Of a DNA stretch of 64,000 nt, positions 36,622-46,037 are shown one piece after another. Source of the stretch: Pseudoselenomonas ruminantium. GTDB taxonomy: Bacteria > Bacillota > Negativicutes > Selenomonadales > Selenomonadaceae. Position 1 is the first letter of the stretch; every line of letters starts with the position of its first letter. Position numbers and translations under genes: made by a program. Location of the stretch: contig CACZIV010000005.1 of NCBI GenBank assembly GCA_902781305.1, positions 1 through 64,000 of the forward strand, given 5' to 3'. The notes under the pieces were generated by a model that was not told where the DNA came from, ran no database searches, and worked only from the letters and a program-made list of their open reading frames with translations.

Positions 36622-37239
36622 ATGGAAATAAATACGCTAAGCTATTTTTTGACCGCGTCTGTACTGCTGACCTTAGCACCCGGCCCGGATAATCTATATC
36701 TGCTGGCCAAGAGCCTCGCTAGTGGGGCAAAAAGCGGTGTTTTCCTGAGTGCCGGTCTGGCCAGTGGTATTGTCTTTCATACAGGGCTGGTCATCTTAGG
36801 CGTTGCGGCAATTATTCAAAGCTCGCCTGTGGCTTTCGCCGGGCTAAAATTCGTCGGGGCAGGTTATCTCTTGTATCTGGCATGGAAAGCTTTTCATGAA
36901 ACGGGGGAGCTGCAGATGGGGCAGGCAGATGAAACGTCATCTTATGGGGCGGTTTATCGCCGTGGGGTGCTGATGAATATCTTAAATCCCAAGGTACTGC
37001 TCTTTTTTCTGGCGTTTCTGCCGCAGTTTGTGGATGCAGCAAGTGCGGATTTTGCCTGGAATATCGCCCTTTTAGGGGCGGTCTTTGCCTTGCAGGCGTT
37101 TGTTATCTTTTCGGGTATTGCCCTTTGTGCAGGCAGAGTCCGGACGTTTATTTTGGGCACTAAGAATTTGAATCGGATTTTGGGCATTGTGCAGGGGCTG
37201 GTTTTAACCATTATTGCCTTGGCGATATTGTTATCATGA
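36622..37239 (+). CDS. LysE/RhtB family amino-acid exporter
   Basis: A 205-residue protein with six hydrophobic segments and the LysE/RhtB opening TLAPGPDNLYLLAKSLASGAKSG. NPKVLLFFLAFLPQFVD is a second family signature. It exports an amino acid or derivative; the substrate is not predictable. ATG 36622 follows GAGAGGAG. A longer frame from 36508 crosses the divergent promoter region and is rejected. Monocistronic with its own terminator. Confidence 0.9.
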   Translation: MEINTLSYFLTASVLLTLAPGPDNLYLLAKSLASGAKSGVFLSAGLASGIVFHTGLVILGVAAIIQSSPVAFAGLKFVGAGYLLYLAWKAFHETGELQMGQADETSSYGAVYRRGVLMNILNPKVLLFFLAFLPQFVDAASADFAWNIALLGAVFALQAFVIFSGIALCAGRVRTFILGTKNLNRILGIVQGLVLTIIALAILLS

Positions 37240-37253
37240 AATATGGACACGAA

Positions 37254-37284
37254 AAAACGCAGGTTGATTCAGAACCTGCGTTTT
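37254..37284. terminator. Terminator after the LysE-family gene
   Basis: AAAACGCAGGTT (37254-37265) pairs perfectly with AACCTGCGTTTT (37273-37284) around a 7-nt loop; bidirectional. Confidence 0.9.
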
Positions 37285-37545
37285 CTATCGTATAATTCCT
37301 TTACCTGCAAAGCTTCCCCACTCTTACTTATAAAGGCATGTGTGTGTCATCACTTCCCCAAGTGACAAAAAATATTATACGATTGAACATCATCCATGCC
37401 AATACCACCAAAGTATAAAATAAAAATCACAATACTACTTTAGGGGTATATGCAGGCAGTTTAACTATTTTTTCCTTACAGCAGGAAAAAAATGATTAAA
37501 TAGTCGAAATAGTCAATAGAGTTTTGCGAGATAAAGGAGAACGCT
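37285..37545. other. A/T-rich intergenic region upstream of the FIST gene
   Basis: About 260 bp without a credible ORF. A TTTTTTCC/GGAAAAAA hairpin sits in the 37468-37491 region. I see no well-spaced sigma-70 or sigma-28 promoter, although the downstream genes must be transcribed from here. The RBS AAAGGAG lies just before 37546. Confidence 0.4.
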
Positions 37546-38658
37546 ATGGACTATAAGATTGGACGCAGTCAGGCAACGCCGGTGGACAATGCCATCAGCC
37601 AGGCTTGCCAGACCATGACGCAGGCAAAGTTTGTTTGGTTTACAACGACGGTGGCCGCTTTTGCTGAGACCAGCCAAAAGATGCAGGCGCGGTTTCCCCA
37701 TAGCATTGTCATGGGGACAACTTCGATAGCGGCTTTTTCCAATGCGGGCATCTTTCACGATACGTTGGAAGTGTTGGCGATTGAAAGTGGCATTGAATGT
37801 GTGGGAAATGTCTTGGAGGAGGCAGATTGCTGCCCGCTCAAGTATGTGGAGCGCGTGCAGGAAGCTGTACGGAAACTGGGCACCCATCGCGCAGATGATA
37901 CGATTTGTCTAACCGCGACAAATGGCTTGATTTCCTGCGAGGAATCGGTGCTGGCGGTGTTAAATTCCGTACTGCGAAAAGAGCATATCCCTGTTTTTGG
38001 CGGTACGGCAGGCGACCGCGGCTTAGCGGAAAAGACATTGGTTTCCTTAAATGGCAAAGTTTATGAAAAGGCCAGTGTATTTGTGCTGCTCCGCAATCTG
38101 GGCGGCCGCATTCATCTTTATCGGGAAAATATCTACAAGCCCATCTGCGAACCATTGACGGCTACGAAGGTCGATGCGTTTACGCGTAAGGTCATGGCCT
38201 ATGATGGTCGTCCGGCTTCGGAAATGGAAGCAAAGATGCACGGACTTACAACTTCGCAGATGGATCGGAACTTTTTGGACAGCAATCCGGTAGGGCGTAT
38301 CATCGGTAAGGATATGTACATCATTGCCAATGATGATATGGATGCCGACCGGCAGACGATGAAGTATCATGCACGTATCTACGAAAATGATCAGATTGTC
38401 ATGCTGCAGCCGGATGATTATCGGCAGGTCAATCGGGAGACCATGCAGAGAATCAAGCAGGATGTGCCTCGTCCGTCGCTGTCGATTATGGTGAATTGTC
38501 TGGCGCGTACCCTGCTCTTTGAAAGTGAGGGCTATGCAGATGAATTCTTCCGCAGCATGGGAACGGTGCTTGGTGATTATATCGGCTGGGGTGGATATGG
38601 TGAGCAGATTTACGAGCAGCATTTCAACCAGACCATGATTGCCGCTGTTTTTGAGTAA
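37546..38658 (+). CDS. FIST-domain sensory protein
   Basis: A 370-residue soluble protein with FIST N and C domains. The N part has the family's VMGTTSIAAFSNAGIF segment and the acidic patch GTAGDRG near GGTAGDRGLAEKT. The C part ends with GWGGYGEQIYEQHFNQT, the usual GEI/GEQ-like terminus of FIST_C. FIST proteins are thought to bind small ligands such as amino acids and pass the signal on. A soluble chemoreceptor starts 12 bp downstream, so this is probably its ligand-sensing partner (inference). Confidence 0.87.
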   Translation: MDYKIGRSQATPVDNAISQACQTMTQAKFVWFTTTVAAFAETSQKMQARFPHSIVMGTTSIAAFSNAGIFHDTLEVLAIESGIECVGNVLEEADCCPLKYVERVQEAVRKLGTHRADDTICLTATNGLISCEESVLAVLNSVLRKEHIPVFGGTAGDRGLAEKTLVSLNGKVYEKASVFVLLRNLGGRIHLYRENIYKPICEPLTATKVDAFTRKVMAYDGRPASEMEAKMHGLTTSQMDRNFLDSNPVGRIIGKDMYIIANDDMDADRQTMKYHARIYENDQIVMLQPDDYRQVNRETMQRIKQDVPRPSLSIMVNCLARTLLFESEGYADEFFRSMGTVLGDYIGWGGYGEQIYEQHFNQTMIAAVFE

Positions 38659-38670
38659 GGGGTGCGTGTT

Positions 38671-39675
38671 ATGGGAATCTTTGATTTTGGCAGAAAAAAG
38701 GAGCCGTTTTATAACCAAAGGTCAGCAGAAAAAAAGACGCAGGCGTCGGATAATGCACCATCAAGACCAGTAAAAGCTGCAAGTATGCCGAATACGACGG
38801 CGGCTGTGGATAAGCAGATTGCTTATGGCATTGACTATCTCGATGAGCGCATGAACGAGCTTACCCAGGCGGAAGCCGGTATTGCTGAATATGTCCGCAA
38901 AATGCAGAAAACCTATGCCGGAATCGGTCAGGTCAACGAGGACTTTACCTATCTGAATGAACATTTTAATAATCTGGAGGAATATGCCCAAAATATTTCC
39001 ACAATCATGGATAATTCCCGAACGGTGGTCAGCGGCGCGGGCAATGATATCGGTGCATTGTCGGAAAAGATGCAGGAGATAGAAGGGAAGCTCGACGAAA
39101 TCAATGCGGTCTTTCAGGAAGTGGAAGGAAAGTTTGCCAACATCAAGAAGATGTCGGAAGGGATCGAGGGCATTGCGACCCGCACCAACCTGCTCTCATT
39201 GAATGCCTCTATTGAAGCCGCGCGGGCAGGTGAGGCAGGCCGTGGCTTCAGCATTGTGGCTGAAAATATCCGCGAACTGGCCGCTTCGACCAAAGAATTG
39301 GTCGAGGGGATTGATACGAATATCAATGCCTTGTATCAATCCATTGGTGAAATGAGTCAGGCTATTGAGCAGACCCGGCAGAAAACATTGGAAAATGCCA
39401 CCTTTGTGGGCAAAGTGCAGGAGAGTTTTGCCGATGTGACCAAGAGTACAGAAAGTGTAGGCGATTACAGTCATCGGATTGTGGATGGCATCCATAAGAC
39501 CAGTAATATGATGGGCGAAGTAGCTGAAGGCGCAGGCTCCGTAGGTGGTTTGGTCACCACGATGCGCCAGAACATTTATGGCTTAAAAGAGCTGATGAGT
39601 GAGAAGAATGTGATTGCCTGCAGCATGATTGATTTCCTGCGTCAGGTTAAATGGCTGATGGCGAAAAAGCGGTAA
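38671..39675 (+). CDS. Soluble methyl-accepting chemotaxis-like protein
   Basis: A 334-residue protein without membrane helices. A short charged N-terminus and coiled coil lead into a conserved MCP signalling hairpin tip (GIEGIATRTNLLSLNASIEAARAGEAGRGF, ~162-191). The helices are shortened compared with typical MCPs. It should bind CheW/CheA in the cytosol. It has no sensor domain of its own, and the FIST protein just upstream may supply it. ATG 38671 is preferred to the GTG at 38662. Confidence 0.9.
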   Translation: MGIFDFGRKKEPFYNQRSAEKKTQASDNAPSRPVKAASMPNTTAAVDKQIAYGIDYLDERMNELTQAEAGIAEYVRKMQKTYAGIGQVNEDFTYLNEHFNNLEEYAQNISTIMDNSRTVVSGAGNDIGALSEKMQEIEGKLDEINAVFQEVEGKFANIKKMSEGIEGIATRTNLLSLNASIEAARAGEAGRGFSIVAENIRELAASTKELVEGIDTNINALYQSIGEMSQAIEQTRQKTLENATFVGKVQESFADVTKSTESVGDYSHRIVDGIHKTSNMMGEVAEGAGSVGGLVTTMRQNIYGLKELMSEKNVIACSMIDFLRQVKWLMAKKR

Positions 39676-39682
39676 CGGATAA

Positions 39683-39731
39683 AAAATAGGCTGCTGTAAT
39701 GTGAAAACCACGCATTACAGTAGCCTATTTT
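39683..39731. terminator. Bidirectional terminator between the chemoreceptor and modB
   Basis: A 19-bp inverted repeat (39683-39701 with 39713-39731) has one mismatch, begins AAAATAGGCT, and serves two convergent transcripts. Confidence 0.9.
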
Positions 39732-39760
39732 AATGTATATCCGGCTAAGTCGAGTTACCT

Positions 39761-40426
39761 TTAAAATGCTTTCCGAGTTTGCCGGTTCAGCCAGTGATTT
39801 AGCGAAAGGATGAACAACAGAGAAAACAGGATGATACCGGCCGCCCACTTCTCGGCGAGGGCATAGTCATTGGCTTGAACAGCGGCGTATATAGCGGTGG
39901 ACATGGTCTGGGTGTGTCCGGGAATGTTGCCGGCAAACATGATGGTAGCGCCAAATTCACCTATCGTCCGGGCAAAGGACAGAACCAGTCCGGCCAGAAT
40001 CCCTTGCCGGGTATTTGGCAGGAGAATGTGCCAGAAAATGCGCCATTCCGATACCCCAAGCGTACGGGCGGCATAGATGATATTCGGGTCCAATTGTTCA
40101 AAAGCACCGCGGGTGGTGCGGTACATAAGCGGGAGGGAAACAACAATTGCCGCAATAACAGCAGCGGGCCAGGTAAAAACCAGATGAATATCCCATTGCA
40201 GCAGCGCTTGGCCGATAAAACTGCGTTTGCCAAATAGCAACAGCAGAAAAAAGCCGACTACTGTGGGCGGCAAGATCAGGGGGAGCGTGATAATGGCATC
40301 CATGAGGCCCTGGCCTTTGTGCATACGCATAACCCCATAGGCCAGAAAAATGCCGATAAAAAAGGTGATGGTTGTGGCGGTGACTGCTGTTTCCAGCGTG
40401 ATGATTAGGGGATTCCAGTCAAGCAT
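39761..40426 (-). CDS. modB: Molybdate ABC transporter permease
   Basis: A 221-residue permease with five hydrophobic segments. The cytoplasmic EAA loop is RTLGVSEWRIFWHILLPNTRQGILAGLVLSFARTIGEFG. It resembles ModB and forms the channel for molybdate (possibly tungstate) import. Last gene of the minus-strand mod operon, 12 bp after modC, ending against the shared terminator. Confidence 0.93.
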   Translation of the reverse strand: MLDWNPLIITLETAVTATTITFFIGIFLAYGVMRMHKGQGLMDAIITLPLILPPTVVGFFLLLLFGKRSFIGQALLQWDIHLVFTWPAAVIAAIVVSLPLMYRTTRGAFEQLDPNIIYAARTLGVSEWRIFWHILLPNTRQGILAGLVLSFARTIGEFGATIMFAGNIPGHTQTMSTAIYAAVQANDYALAEKWAAGIILFSLLFILSLNHWLNRQTRKAF

Positions 40427-40438
40427 CTTTGTACCTCG

Positions 40439-41485
40439 TTAACTATTCATCATCATAATCTGCTCAGGTGGCAGATAGAGATAAAGTGTCGTTTTTTTCA
40501 ACTGCTGCCATTGCTGTTTGTCCAGTTCCCAACGCAGCGGCTTTACCGCTTTTCCTTGAGGGCGGACCATGACGATATAGGAAAATGTATCTTCAATCAC
40601 GCGCACAACCTCCATGGGAAAAACATTTTCCCCGGCAGTTTTTTCCTGTGCGGTCAGGAAATGTGCCCGGATAGCGGTGTATTTTATTTGGGATGAAGGT
40701 TCGGCAACTGTTTTCAAGGGCAAATCCCAATCCAGGGCGTAGATATGCCGGTCATCTATGCGTTGGGCGCGGGAAATATTTTTACAGCCGGTCAGTAGTG
40801 TGGCCGCAAGTGTTTGTGGATTATGGAAAAGGTCTTTGGTGTTTTGCGGAGTTTCCATTTTGCCTTGGTTGATGACAGCAGCCTTATCCGCCAGGCGATA
40901 AACTTCGCCACGGTCATGAGAGACGAGGATTGCGGTTCTGCCGTAGGCTGGCAGTATATCCATGAGCTCGGTTTCCATCTGTCCTTTCAGATAACTGTCC
41001 AAAGCAGAAAACGGTTCATCCAATAGCAGGATTTTGGCCGGGGTGGCCAAAATGCGGGCCAGGGCTGCCCGTTGCTGCTGACCGCCAGAGAGCGCTGCAG
41101 GATAGGTGTCTGCAAGGTCTGTCAGTTGAAAGGTATTTAGGAGTTTCTGTATCGTTTTATCGTTGTGGGCGGTATTGGGGGGCATGACAAAACGAATGTT
41201 TTCTGCAATGGTCATATTCGGAAAGAGTGCGTAATGTTGAAACAGATAGCCAATTTGCCGTTTTTGTGGCGGTAGGTTAATCTGTTGTTCGCTGTCGAAC
41301 AGGACTTTTCCATCCAGTACGATGTGGCCCTTGTCAGGCCTTTCAATGCCGGCAATGCATTTGAGTGTCATGCTCTTGCCACAGCCGGACGCGCCTAATA
41401 GGGCAAAGACTTCATCTTTTAAGGTAAAGTCAGCCTTTAAGGTGAAAGCCGGCAGTTTTTTTTCCAGGGATACGATAAGTTCCAT
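40439..41485 (-). CDS. modC: Molybdate ABC transporter ATP-binding protein
   Basis: A 348-residue ATPase. Walker A is GASGCGKSMTLKC, signature LSGGQQQRAALARIL, Walker B ILLLDEPFSALD. A C-terminal region of ~110 residues corresponds to the TOBE/Mop-type regulatory domain, although similarity there is weak by eye. ATG 41485 is chosen since TTCCT (AGGAA on the minus strand) is properly spaced. A start at 41503 would overlap modA's end and lacks an RBS. Confidence 0.92.
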   Translation of the reverse strand: MELIVSLEKKLPAFTLKADFTLKDEVFALLGASGCGKSMTLKCIAGIERPDKGHIVLDGKVLFDSEQQINLPPQKRQIGYLFQHYALFPNMTIAENIRFVMPPNTAHNDKTIQKLLNTFQLTDLADTYPAALSGGQQQRAALARILATPAKILLLDEPFSALDSYLKGQMETELMDILPAYGRTAILVSHDRGEVYRLADKAAVINQGKMETPQNTKDLFHNPQTLAATLLTGCKNISRAQRIDDRHIYALDWDLPLKTVAEPSSQIKYTAIRAHFLTAQEKTAGENVFPMEVVRVIEDTFSYIVMVRPQGKAVKPLRWELDKQQWQQLKKTTLYLYLPPEQIMMMNS

Positions 41486-41493
41486 ACATTTCC

Positions 41494-42288
41494 TCACTTG
41501 CAAATAAAACCATATTTGGTGAAGATGGCGCGGGCTTTTTCCGAAGCGGCGAAAGCAAGAAAGGCGGTGGCTTCTTCGGGATGTTTGGTGTCACGAAGAA
41601 CGGCAGCCGGATAGATAATAGGCTGATGTGTTCCGGCAGGAGCTGCAGCCACGACTTTTACCTGCGGAGTGCTGGCCGCATCGGTGGCGTAGACGATGCC
41701 GCAGTCAGCCTCGTCGGTTGCTACCCAGGCCAGTACCTGACGAACATCGTAACCATAGACGGCTTTTGCTGTTAGGTCATCGGAAATTCCCAGATTGGTT
41801 AGTACTTCCTCGGTGTACTGGCCGACAGGTACGCTGCTTGGGTCACCAATGGCGATGTGCTTGAGTTCAGGACGGCTGAGGTCTGCAAAGGCGTTCAGTT
41901 CAAGCCTGCTGTCCTGCGGTACAATCAGCACGAGTGAATTTTCTAGTAAATCCTTGCGCGTGCCTGCCAGCAGATTGCCAGATTTTTCCAATGCGTTCAT
42001 TTGCTTAGCGGCGGCAGAGAAAAATAAATCGGTTTGCCCGCCGTTCTCAATGGCCTGTTGGAGCGCACCGCTGCTGCCGAAGTTGAACGTAATGGTTACC
42101 TCGGGATGTTCTTGCGCATAAACCGCTGCCAGTTCCTGCATAACATCGGTAAGACTGGCTGCTGCAGCTATATGGAGCTCAATTGGGGACTGTTTTTCCG
42201 GTGTGGTAGTTGTAGCTAACTGTTGCTGGCAGCCGACAGAAGCAGTTAGAATCAGAATGGTTAAAAGCAGAACAAAAAATTTTTTCAA
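41494..42288 (-). CDS. modA: Molybdate ABC transporter substrate-binding lipoprotein
   Basis: A 264-residue lipoprotein. The signal peptide ends in a lipobox, ASVGC. The mature protein has the ModA pattern (HIAAAASLTDVMQELAAVY; FNFGSSGALQQAIENG; DLFFSAA). It captures molybdate for ModBC. The start is TTG at 42288 with AAGGA 6 bp upstream. An ATG just before it is out of frame and meets a stop after two codons. Confidence 0.93.
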   Translation of the reverse strand: MKKFFVLLLTILILTASVGCQQQLATTTTPEKQSPIELHIAAAASLTDVMQELAAVYAQEHPEVTITFNFGSSGALQQAIENGGQTDLFFSAAAKQMNALEKSGNLLAGTRKDLLENSLVLIVPQDSRLELNAFADLSRPELKHIAIGDPSSVPVGQYTEEVLTNLGISDDLTAKAVYGYDVRQVLAWVATDEADCGIVYATDAASTPQVKVVAAAPAGTHQPIIYPAAVLRDTKHPEEATAFLAFAASEKARAIFTKYGFICK

Positions 42289-42321
42289 GACATTTCCTTC
42301 GTTTCGTTGATAGATTGTAAT

Positions 42322-43470
42322 TTATAACGACAGATAAAGCTGTTGGGAAATAAGAGAGCCATATTTCATATAGAAATGATAGTAAAGCAGGAGCAGTGCG
42401 AGTACAGCAAGGTTGCTGCCGGTAAAGGTCAGTAGATAGTAGCCGGGCTTGCTGAAACGGGTCTGCAGGTACGCCTTAAAGGAAATCACGCTGGCCATGG
42501 AGGCGATGATGGTACCCAGCCCGCCAATATTTACGCCCAGGAGCAACGGAGCGTAGTTTTCGGTGTAACTGGCCAGCAAGACCGTGGCCGGTACGTTGCT
42601 CAAGACCTGGCTTAGGAGCAGGGATACCCAGAATTCATGACCGTTTAGCATTCTGGCGGGCCAGCTTTGGAATAGTTCAATATGGCTCAGATTGCCTACG
42701 CCGATAAATAACAGGGCAAAGAGCAGGAGCAGTTTATAGTCCGCTTCTTTGTACAAGCGGTAATTGAGCAGAGCCAGAGCGGGCAGCACGAAACCTGCCA
42801 GCATGGGAAAACTCAGCAGATGTACGACATGGAGCAGGCAGAGCGTGAACAGGAACAGCAGGGGAAGGATGTTCTTCCAGGGAAGCGCCGTATCCGACTG
42901 AGCAGGCAGGGAGACCTCGCAATCATTGAGCGTGTAAGTAGCGAGATAAATCGCCAGACCGCTGATGAGGACAATCGGGGCGGTAATGGAGAGAAACGCG
43001 AGCGGTTCAAGGTGGTAGTGGGAATAGATAAAGAGATTCTGCGGATTGCCAATGGGCGTGAGCATACTGCCCAGGTTCGCCGCAATGGTCTGCCAGCAGA
43101 CCGTTGGCACCATAAGCCGTATGCGCCGCGCCTCGGTAAAGACCATAATGGCCAGCGGCACAAAGATAATCAGTGCCACATCATTGGTGATGAACATGGA
43201 ACTGAAATAGCAGCTGAAGATAAAGAACCGGCCTAGCGACCGCCCCGAGGCGCTGCCTTGAAACAAATGCTGAAAGATAGCTGCAAAAAAGCCGCTGAAC
43301 CGCAGCCCGGCTACAATACACATCAAAAAGAGTAATAGCCCCAAAAGCGGCAGATTAATGCGCTGTAGGATATCGCTGGGGGCAGGCGGGGCAATGATAC
43401 TCGTAATCACGGCAAAAACAAGTGCCACAGCCAAATCCGGATTTTGGCGCAGCTTTTGGTATATCAGCAT
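42322..43470 (-). CDS. SLC13/ArsB-like anion permease
   Basis: A 382-residue membrane protein with about eleven hydrophobic segments, resembling the citrate/anion (CitMHS, ArsB-like) permease superfamily. FSSMFITNDVALIIFVPLAI and LTPIGNPQNLFIYSHY are the paired family motifs. The transported ion is unknown. It starts at ATG 43470 after AAAGGAG and ends 33 bp before modA on the same strand, so it is probably co-transcribed with the molybdate importer. That suggests an oxyanion substrate (inference). Confidence 0.82.
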   Translation of the reverse strand: MLIYQKLRQNPDLAVALVFAVITSIIAPPAPSDILQRINLPLLGLLLFLMCIVAGLRFSGFFAAIFQHLFQGSASGRSLGRFFIFSCYFSSMFITNDVALIIFVPLAIMVFTEARRIRLMVPTVCWQTIAANLGSMLTPIGNPQNLFIYSHYHLEPLAFLSITAPIVLISGLAIYLATYTLNDCEVSLPAQSDTALPWKNILPLLFLFTLCLLHVVHLLSFPMLAGFVLPALALLNYRLYKEADYKLLLLFALLFIGVGNLSHIELFQSWPARMLNGHEFWVSLLLSQVLSNVPATVLLASYTENYAPLLLGVNIGGLGTIIASMASVISFKAYLQTRFSKPGYYLLTFTGSNLAVLALLLLYYHFYMKYGSLISQQLYLSL

Positions 43471-43505
43471 GGAAAGGCTCCTTTCAATCCAACAATCAAG
43501 AACAA

Positions 43506-43514
43506 AGTATAGCA
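43506..43514 (-). promoter_or_regulatory. Extended -10 for the permease-mod operon
   Basis: On the minus strand TGCTATACT (43514 to 43506) has the TGn-TATACT extended -10 form. No strong -35 is visible. Confidence 0.4.
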
Positions 43515-43521
43515 TAATTTG

Positions 43522-43550
43522 TTGCGTATTCACAGGGGGAATGTTAGAAT
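43522..43550 (+). promoter_or_regulatory. Candidate priA promoter
   Basis: TTGCGT at 43522-43527 and TAGAAT at 43545-43550, 17-bp spacer; divergent from the permease-mod promoter. Confidence 0.5.
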
Positions 43551-43591
43551 TTAGATAGTGTAAATGATTTATGAATGGTGGTTAAAAATAC

Positions 43592-46018
43592 ATGCTGACA
43601 GCCAGCGTCTTTGTCAATATTCCCGTAAAAAGCATAGCCAAAGCCTATACCTACAGCGTGCCAGCCGAGCTTTCCTATTTGGAAACAGGCTGGCGTGTTT
43701 TTGTGCCCTTCGGCGGGCGTAAAGTGGAAGGCTTTATCTTGTCCGTGGCCGAGCAAACTGCCGCAGAACTTGGTGATATGCAGGGCAAGCTAAAGCCTAT
43801 CGAAGCTGCGGTGGACGAAGAAGCCTGGTTTACGCCGCCGGTTTTACGGGCAGCGAAATGGCTGGCGGATTTTTACCTGTGCTCACTGGCTGAGATGATG
43901 CGGCTCTTTATGCCCGGTAAAAGCGGCCTGAAAATCACGGTGCTCTATGAAAGCGACCCCATGCAGCAGGAACATATCCTCCTGCATATGCCCGCTTATC
44001 GGCAGGTGTATGAGGCTTTGACAGCAGAACCGGCAAGCCGTCTGGCTTTAGGGAAAAAAATGCCGGAGTTAAAGGCGGAATTGCCAGCCATGCTGGACAA
44101 GATGGTACAGTATGGCATTATCCGCAGGGAGTATGCGGCGGACAAGCGGGAAAAAGCCCGCTATGAGCAGGACGCCGTTTTGCAGGTGGAAGTTAACGAA
44201 GAACTGCTTAACGACTACAAGCGGAAAAAAGCACAGGCGCATGCACTAGAGGTCCTCGTAGCAGCGGGCGGGAAAATGGCGGTCAAGGAGCTCAAAGCCC
44301 AAAAGGTATCGGCGCAGGTCTTAAAGGCGTTGGCGGCAGATGGCCTTATTCGCATGGAAAACCGTCGGATTATGCGGGACAGCTATAGTGATGCAGAAGC
44401 AGTGCGCGCAGAGGTGGAACTGACTACTGACCAAAAGGCGGCTATAGCGGCGATGGAACCGGCTGTAAACAAGCGGGTGTATCAGGGCTTTTTGCTGAAA
44501 GGCGTCACCGGCAGCGGCAAGACGCAGGTTTATATCGAAATGGCCGGGAAAGTCCGGCAGGCAGGGCGGCAGGTTATCGTGCTGGTGCCGGAAATCGCCT
44601 TGACCGGTCAGGTGGTTATGGCCTTTAAGGCGTATTTTGCGCATGATATTGTCGTCATGCACAGCCGCTTGTCTTTGGCGGAACGCAATGACGCCGTGCT
44701 TCGGGTGCGGCGGGGGCAGGCGGGCATTATTATCGGTGCGCGCTCGGCGCTTTTTACGCCGGCTAGTGATGTGGGACTCATCATTATGGACGAGGAGCAG
44801 GATATGTCCTATAAGCAGGATGAATCGCCCCGCTATCATGCCAAGGTTGTGGCCGAGGAACTGGCGAAAATCCATCAGGCGGTGCTGCTGCTGGGGAGTG
44901 CGACCCCTTCACTCGAAAGTTATTACCGGGCAAAGGCCGGGGAGCTGACCTTGCTCAATATGCCCAAACGCATTGGCAATCTGCCCCTGCCTACTGTGCA
45001 GTGCATAGATATGCGGCGGGAACTCAGGATGGGCAACCGCCATATCATGTCAGCGGCGTTGCGGCAGTTGATTGAAATGACCATGGCCCAAAAACAGCAG
45101 ATTATCATCATGCTGAACCGGCGGGGCTTTTCCACCTTTGTGATGTGCCGTTCCTGCGGGGAGGTCATCAAGTGCAAGCTCTGCGGCCTGCCACTGGTCT
45201 ATCATAAGAACGGCAAGCTGTCCTGTCATCACTGCGATGTGACGGAGCCGGTGCCTGATGTGTGCCCGAAATGCAGCAGCCGCTACATTAAATATTTCGG
45301 TTCCGGTACAGAGAAGTTGGAGCAGGAACTTCACCAACTGGTGCCGTCTGCCCGTGTTATCCGTATGGACAGGGATACGACCAATACGAAATTTGCCCAT
45401 CAGGAAATCCTGCAGAAGTTCCGTGAGAAACAATACGATATCCTCTTGGGCACGCAGATGGTGGCCAAAGGGCATGATATTCCCGATGTGACGGCAGTGG
45501 GCATTATCAGCGCCGATTCCAGTCTGAACCTGCCGGACTTTCGCGCGGCAGAGCGCTGCTTTATGCTCATTACCCAGACCGCAGGCCGGGCAGGACGTCA
45601 TGAACATCAGGGCAGAGTGGTGATTCAGACCTACAATCCGGAGCATTATGCCGTGACCTGCGGTATTGCTCAGGATTATGAGGGCTTTTACGAGCAGGAA
45701 ATGAAAATGCGGCAGGGGCTGTTCTATCCGCCATTTAGCCGTCTGGTCAAACTGCTGTTCCAACACGAAGATGAAAACACCGCCAAGGGCAATGCCAAAA
45801 GTCTGGTGACGGCCTTTAATGAGCACTTTAACGGCGTAAAGGGACAGCAGATTATCGGCCCGTCGCCTGCGGTAATTGCCCGTTTCCGCGGTATTTATCG
45901 CTTTGTCGTGCTGATTAAGACCGCTGACTTGCCTGAGGTGCAGGCCTTTTTGCGGGAGCAGAAGCTGCACTTGCGCACGGATGTGGCCATTGATATTGAC
46001 CCGATTACCATGCTGTAA
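43592..46018 (+). CDS. priA: Primosomal protein N' (replication restart helicase)
   Basis: An 808-residue PriA. The N-terminal 3'-DNA-binding domain starts VFVNIPVKSIAKAYTY. The helicase has Walker A GVTGSGKTQVY (~306-316) and Walker B IIMDEEQ (DEEQ in place of the commoner DEEH). The zinc-binding insert carries eight cysteines as CRSCGEVIKCKLC ... CHHCDVTEPVPDVCPKC. Motif QMVAKGHDIPDV and a C-terminal domain follow. It reloads the replisome at stalled forks. alkD follows 20 bp later. Confidence 0.96.
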   Translation: MLTASVFVNIPVKSIAKAYTYSVPAELSYLETGWRVFVPFGGRKVEGFILSVAEQTAAELGDMQGKLKPIEAAVDEEAWFTPPVLRAAKWLADFYLCSLAEMMRLFMPGKSGLKITVLYESDPMQQEHILLHMPAYRQVYEALTAEPASRLALGKKMPELKAELPAMLDKMVQYGIIRREYAADKREKARYEQDAVLQVEVNEELLNDYKRKKAQAHALEVLVAAGGKMAVKELKAQKVSAQVLKALAADGLIRMENRRIMRDSYSDAEAVRAEVELTTDQKAAIAAMEPAVNKRVYQGFLLKGVTGSGKTQVYIEMAGKVRQAGRQVIVLVPEIALTGQVVMAFKAYFAHDIVVMHSRLSLAERNDAVLRVRRGQAGIIIGARSALFTPASDVGLIIMDEEQDMSYKQDESPRYHAKVVAEELAKIHQAVLLLGSATPSLESYYRAKAGELTLLNMPKRIGNLPLPTVQCIDMRRELRMGNRHIMSAALRQLIEMTMAQKQQIIIMLNRRGFSTFVMCRSCGEVIKCKLCGLPLVYHKNGKLSCHHCDVTEPVPDVCPKCSSRYIKYFGSGTEKLEQELHQLVPSARVIRMDRDTTNTKFAHQEILQKFREKQYDILLGTQMVAKGHDIPDVTAVGIISADSSLNLPDFRAAERCFMLITQTAGRAGRHEHQGRVVIQTYNPEHYAVTCGIAQDYEGFYEQEMKMRQGLFYPPFSRLVKLLFQHEDENTAKGNAKSLVTAFNEHFNGVKGQQIIGPSPAVIARFRGIYRFVVLIKTADLPEVQAFLREQKLHLRTDVAIDIDPITML

Positions 46019-46037
46019 TATGGGGGAGGATACAGGA

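Noticed and set aside
45981..46037. Upstream start for the AlkD-like protein inside priA
   Set aside because: GGGAGGA directly precedes ATG 46038, where the family similarity begins.
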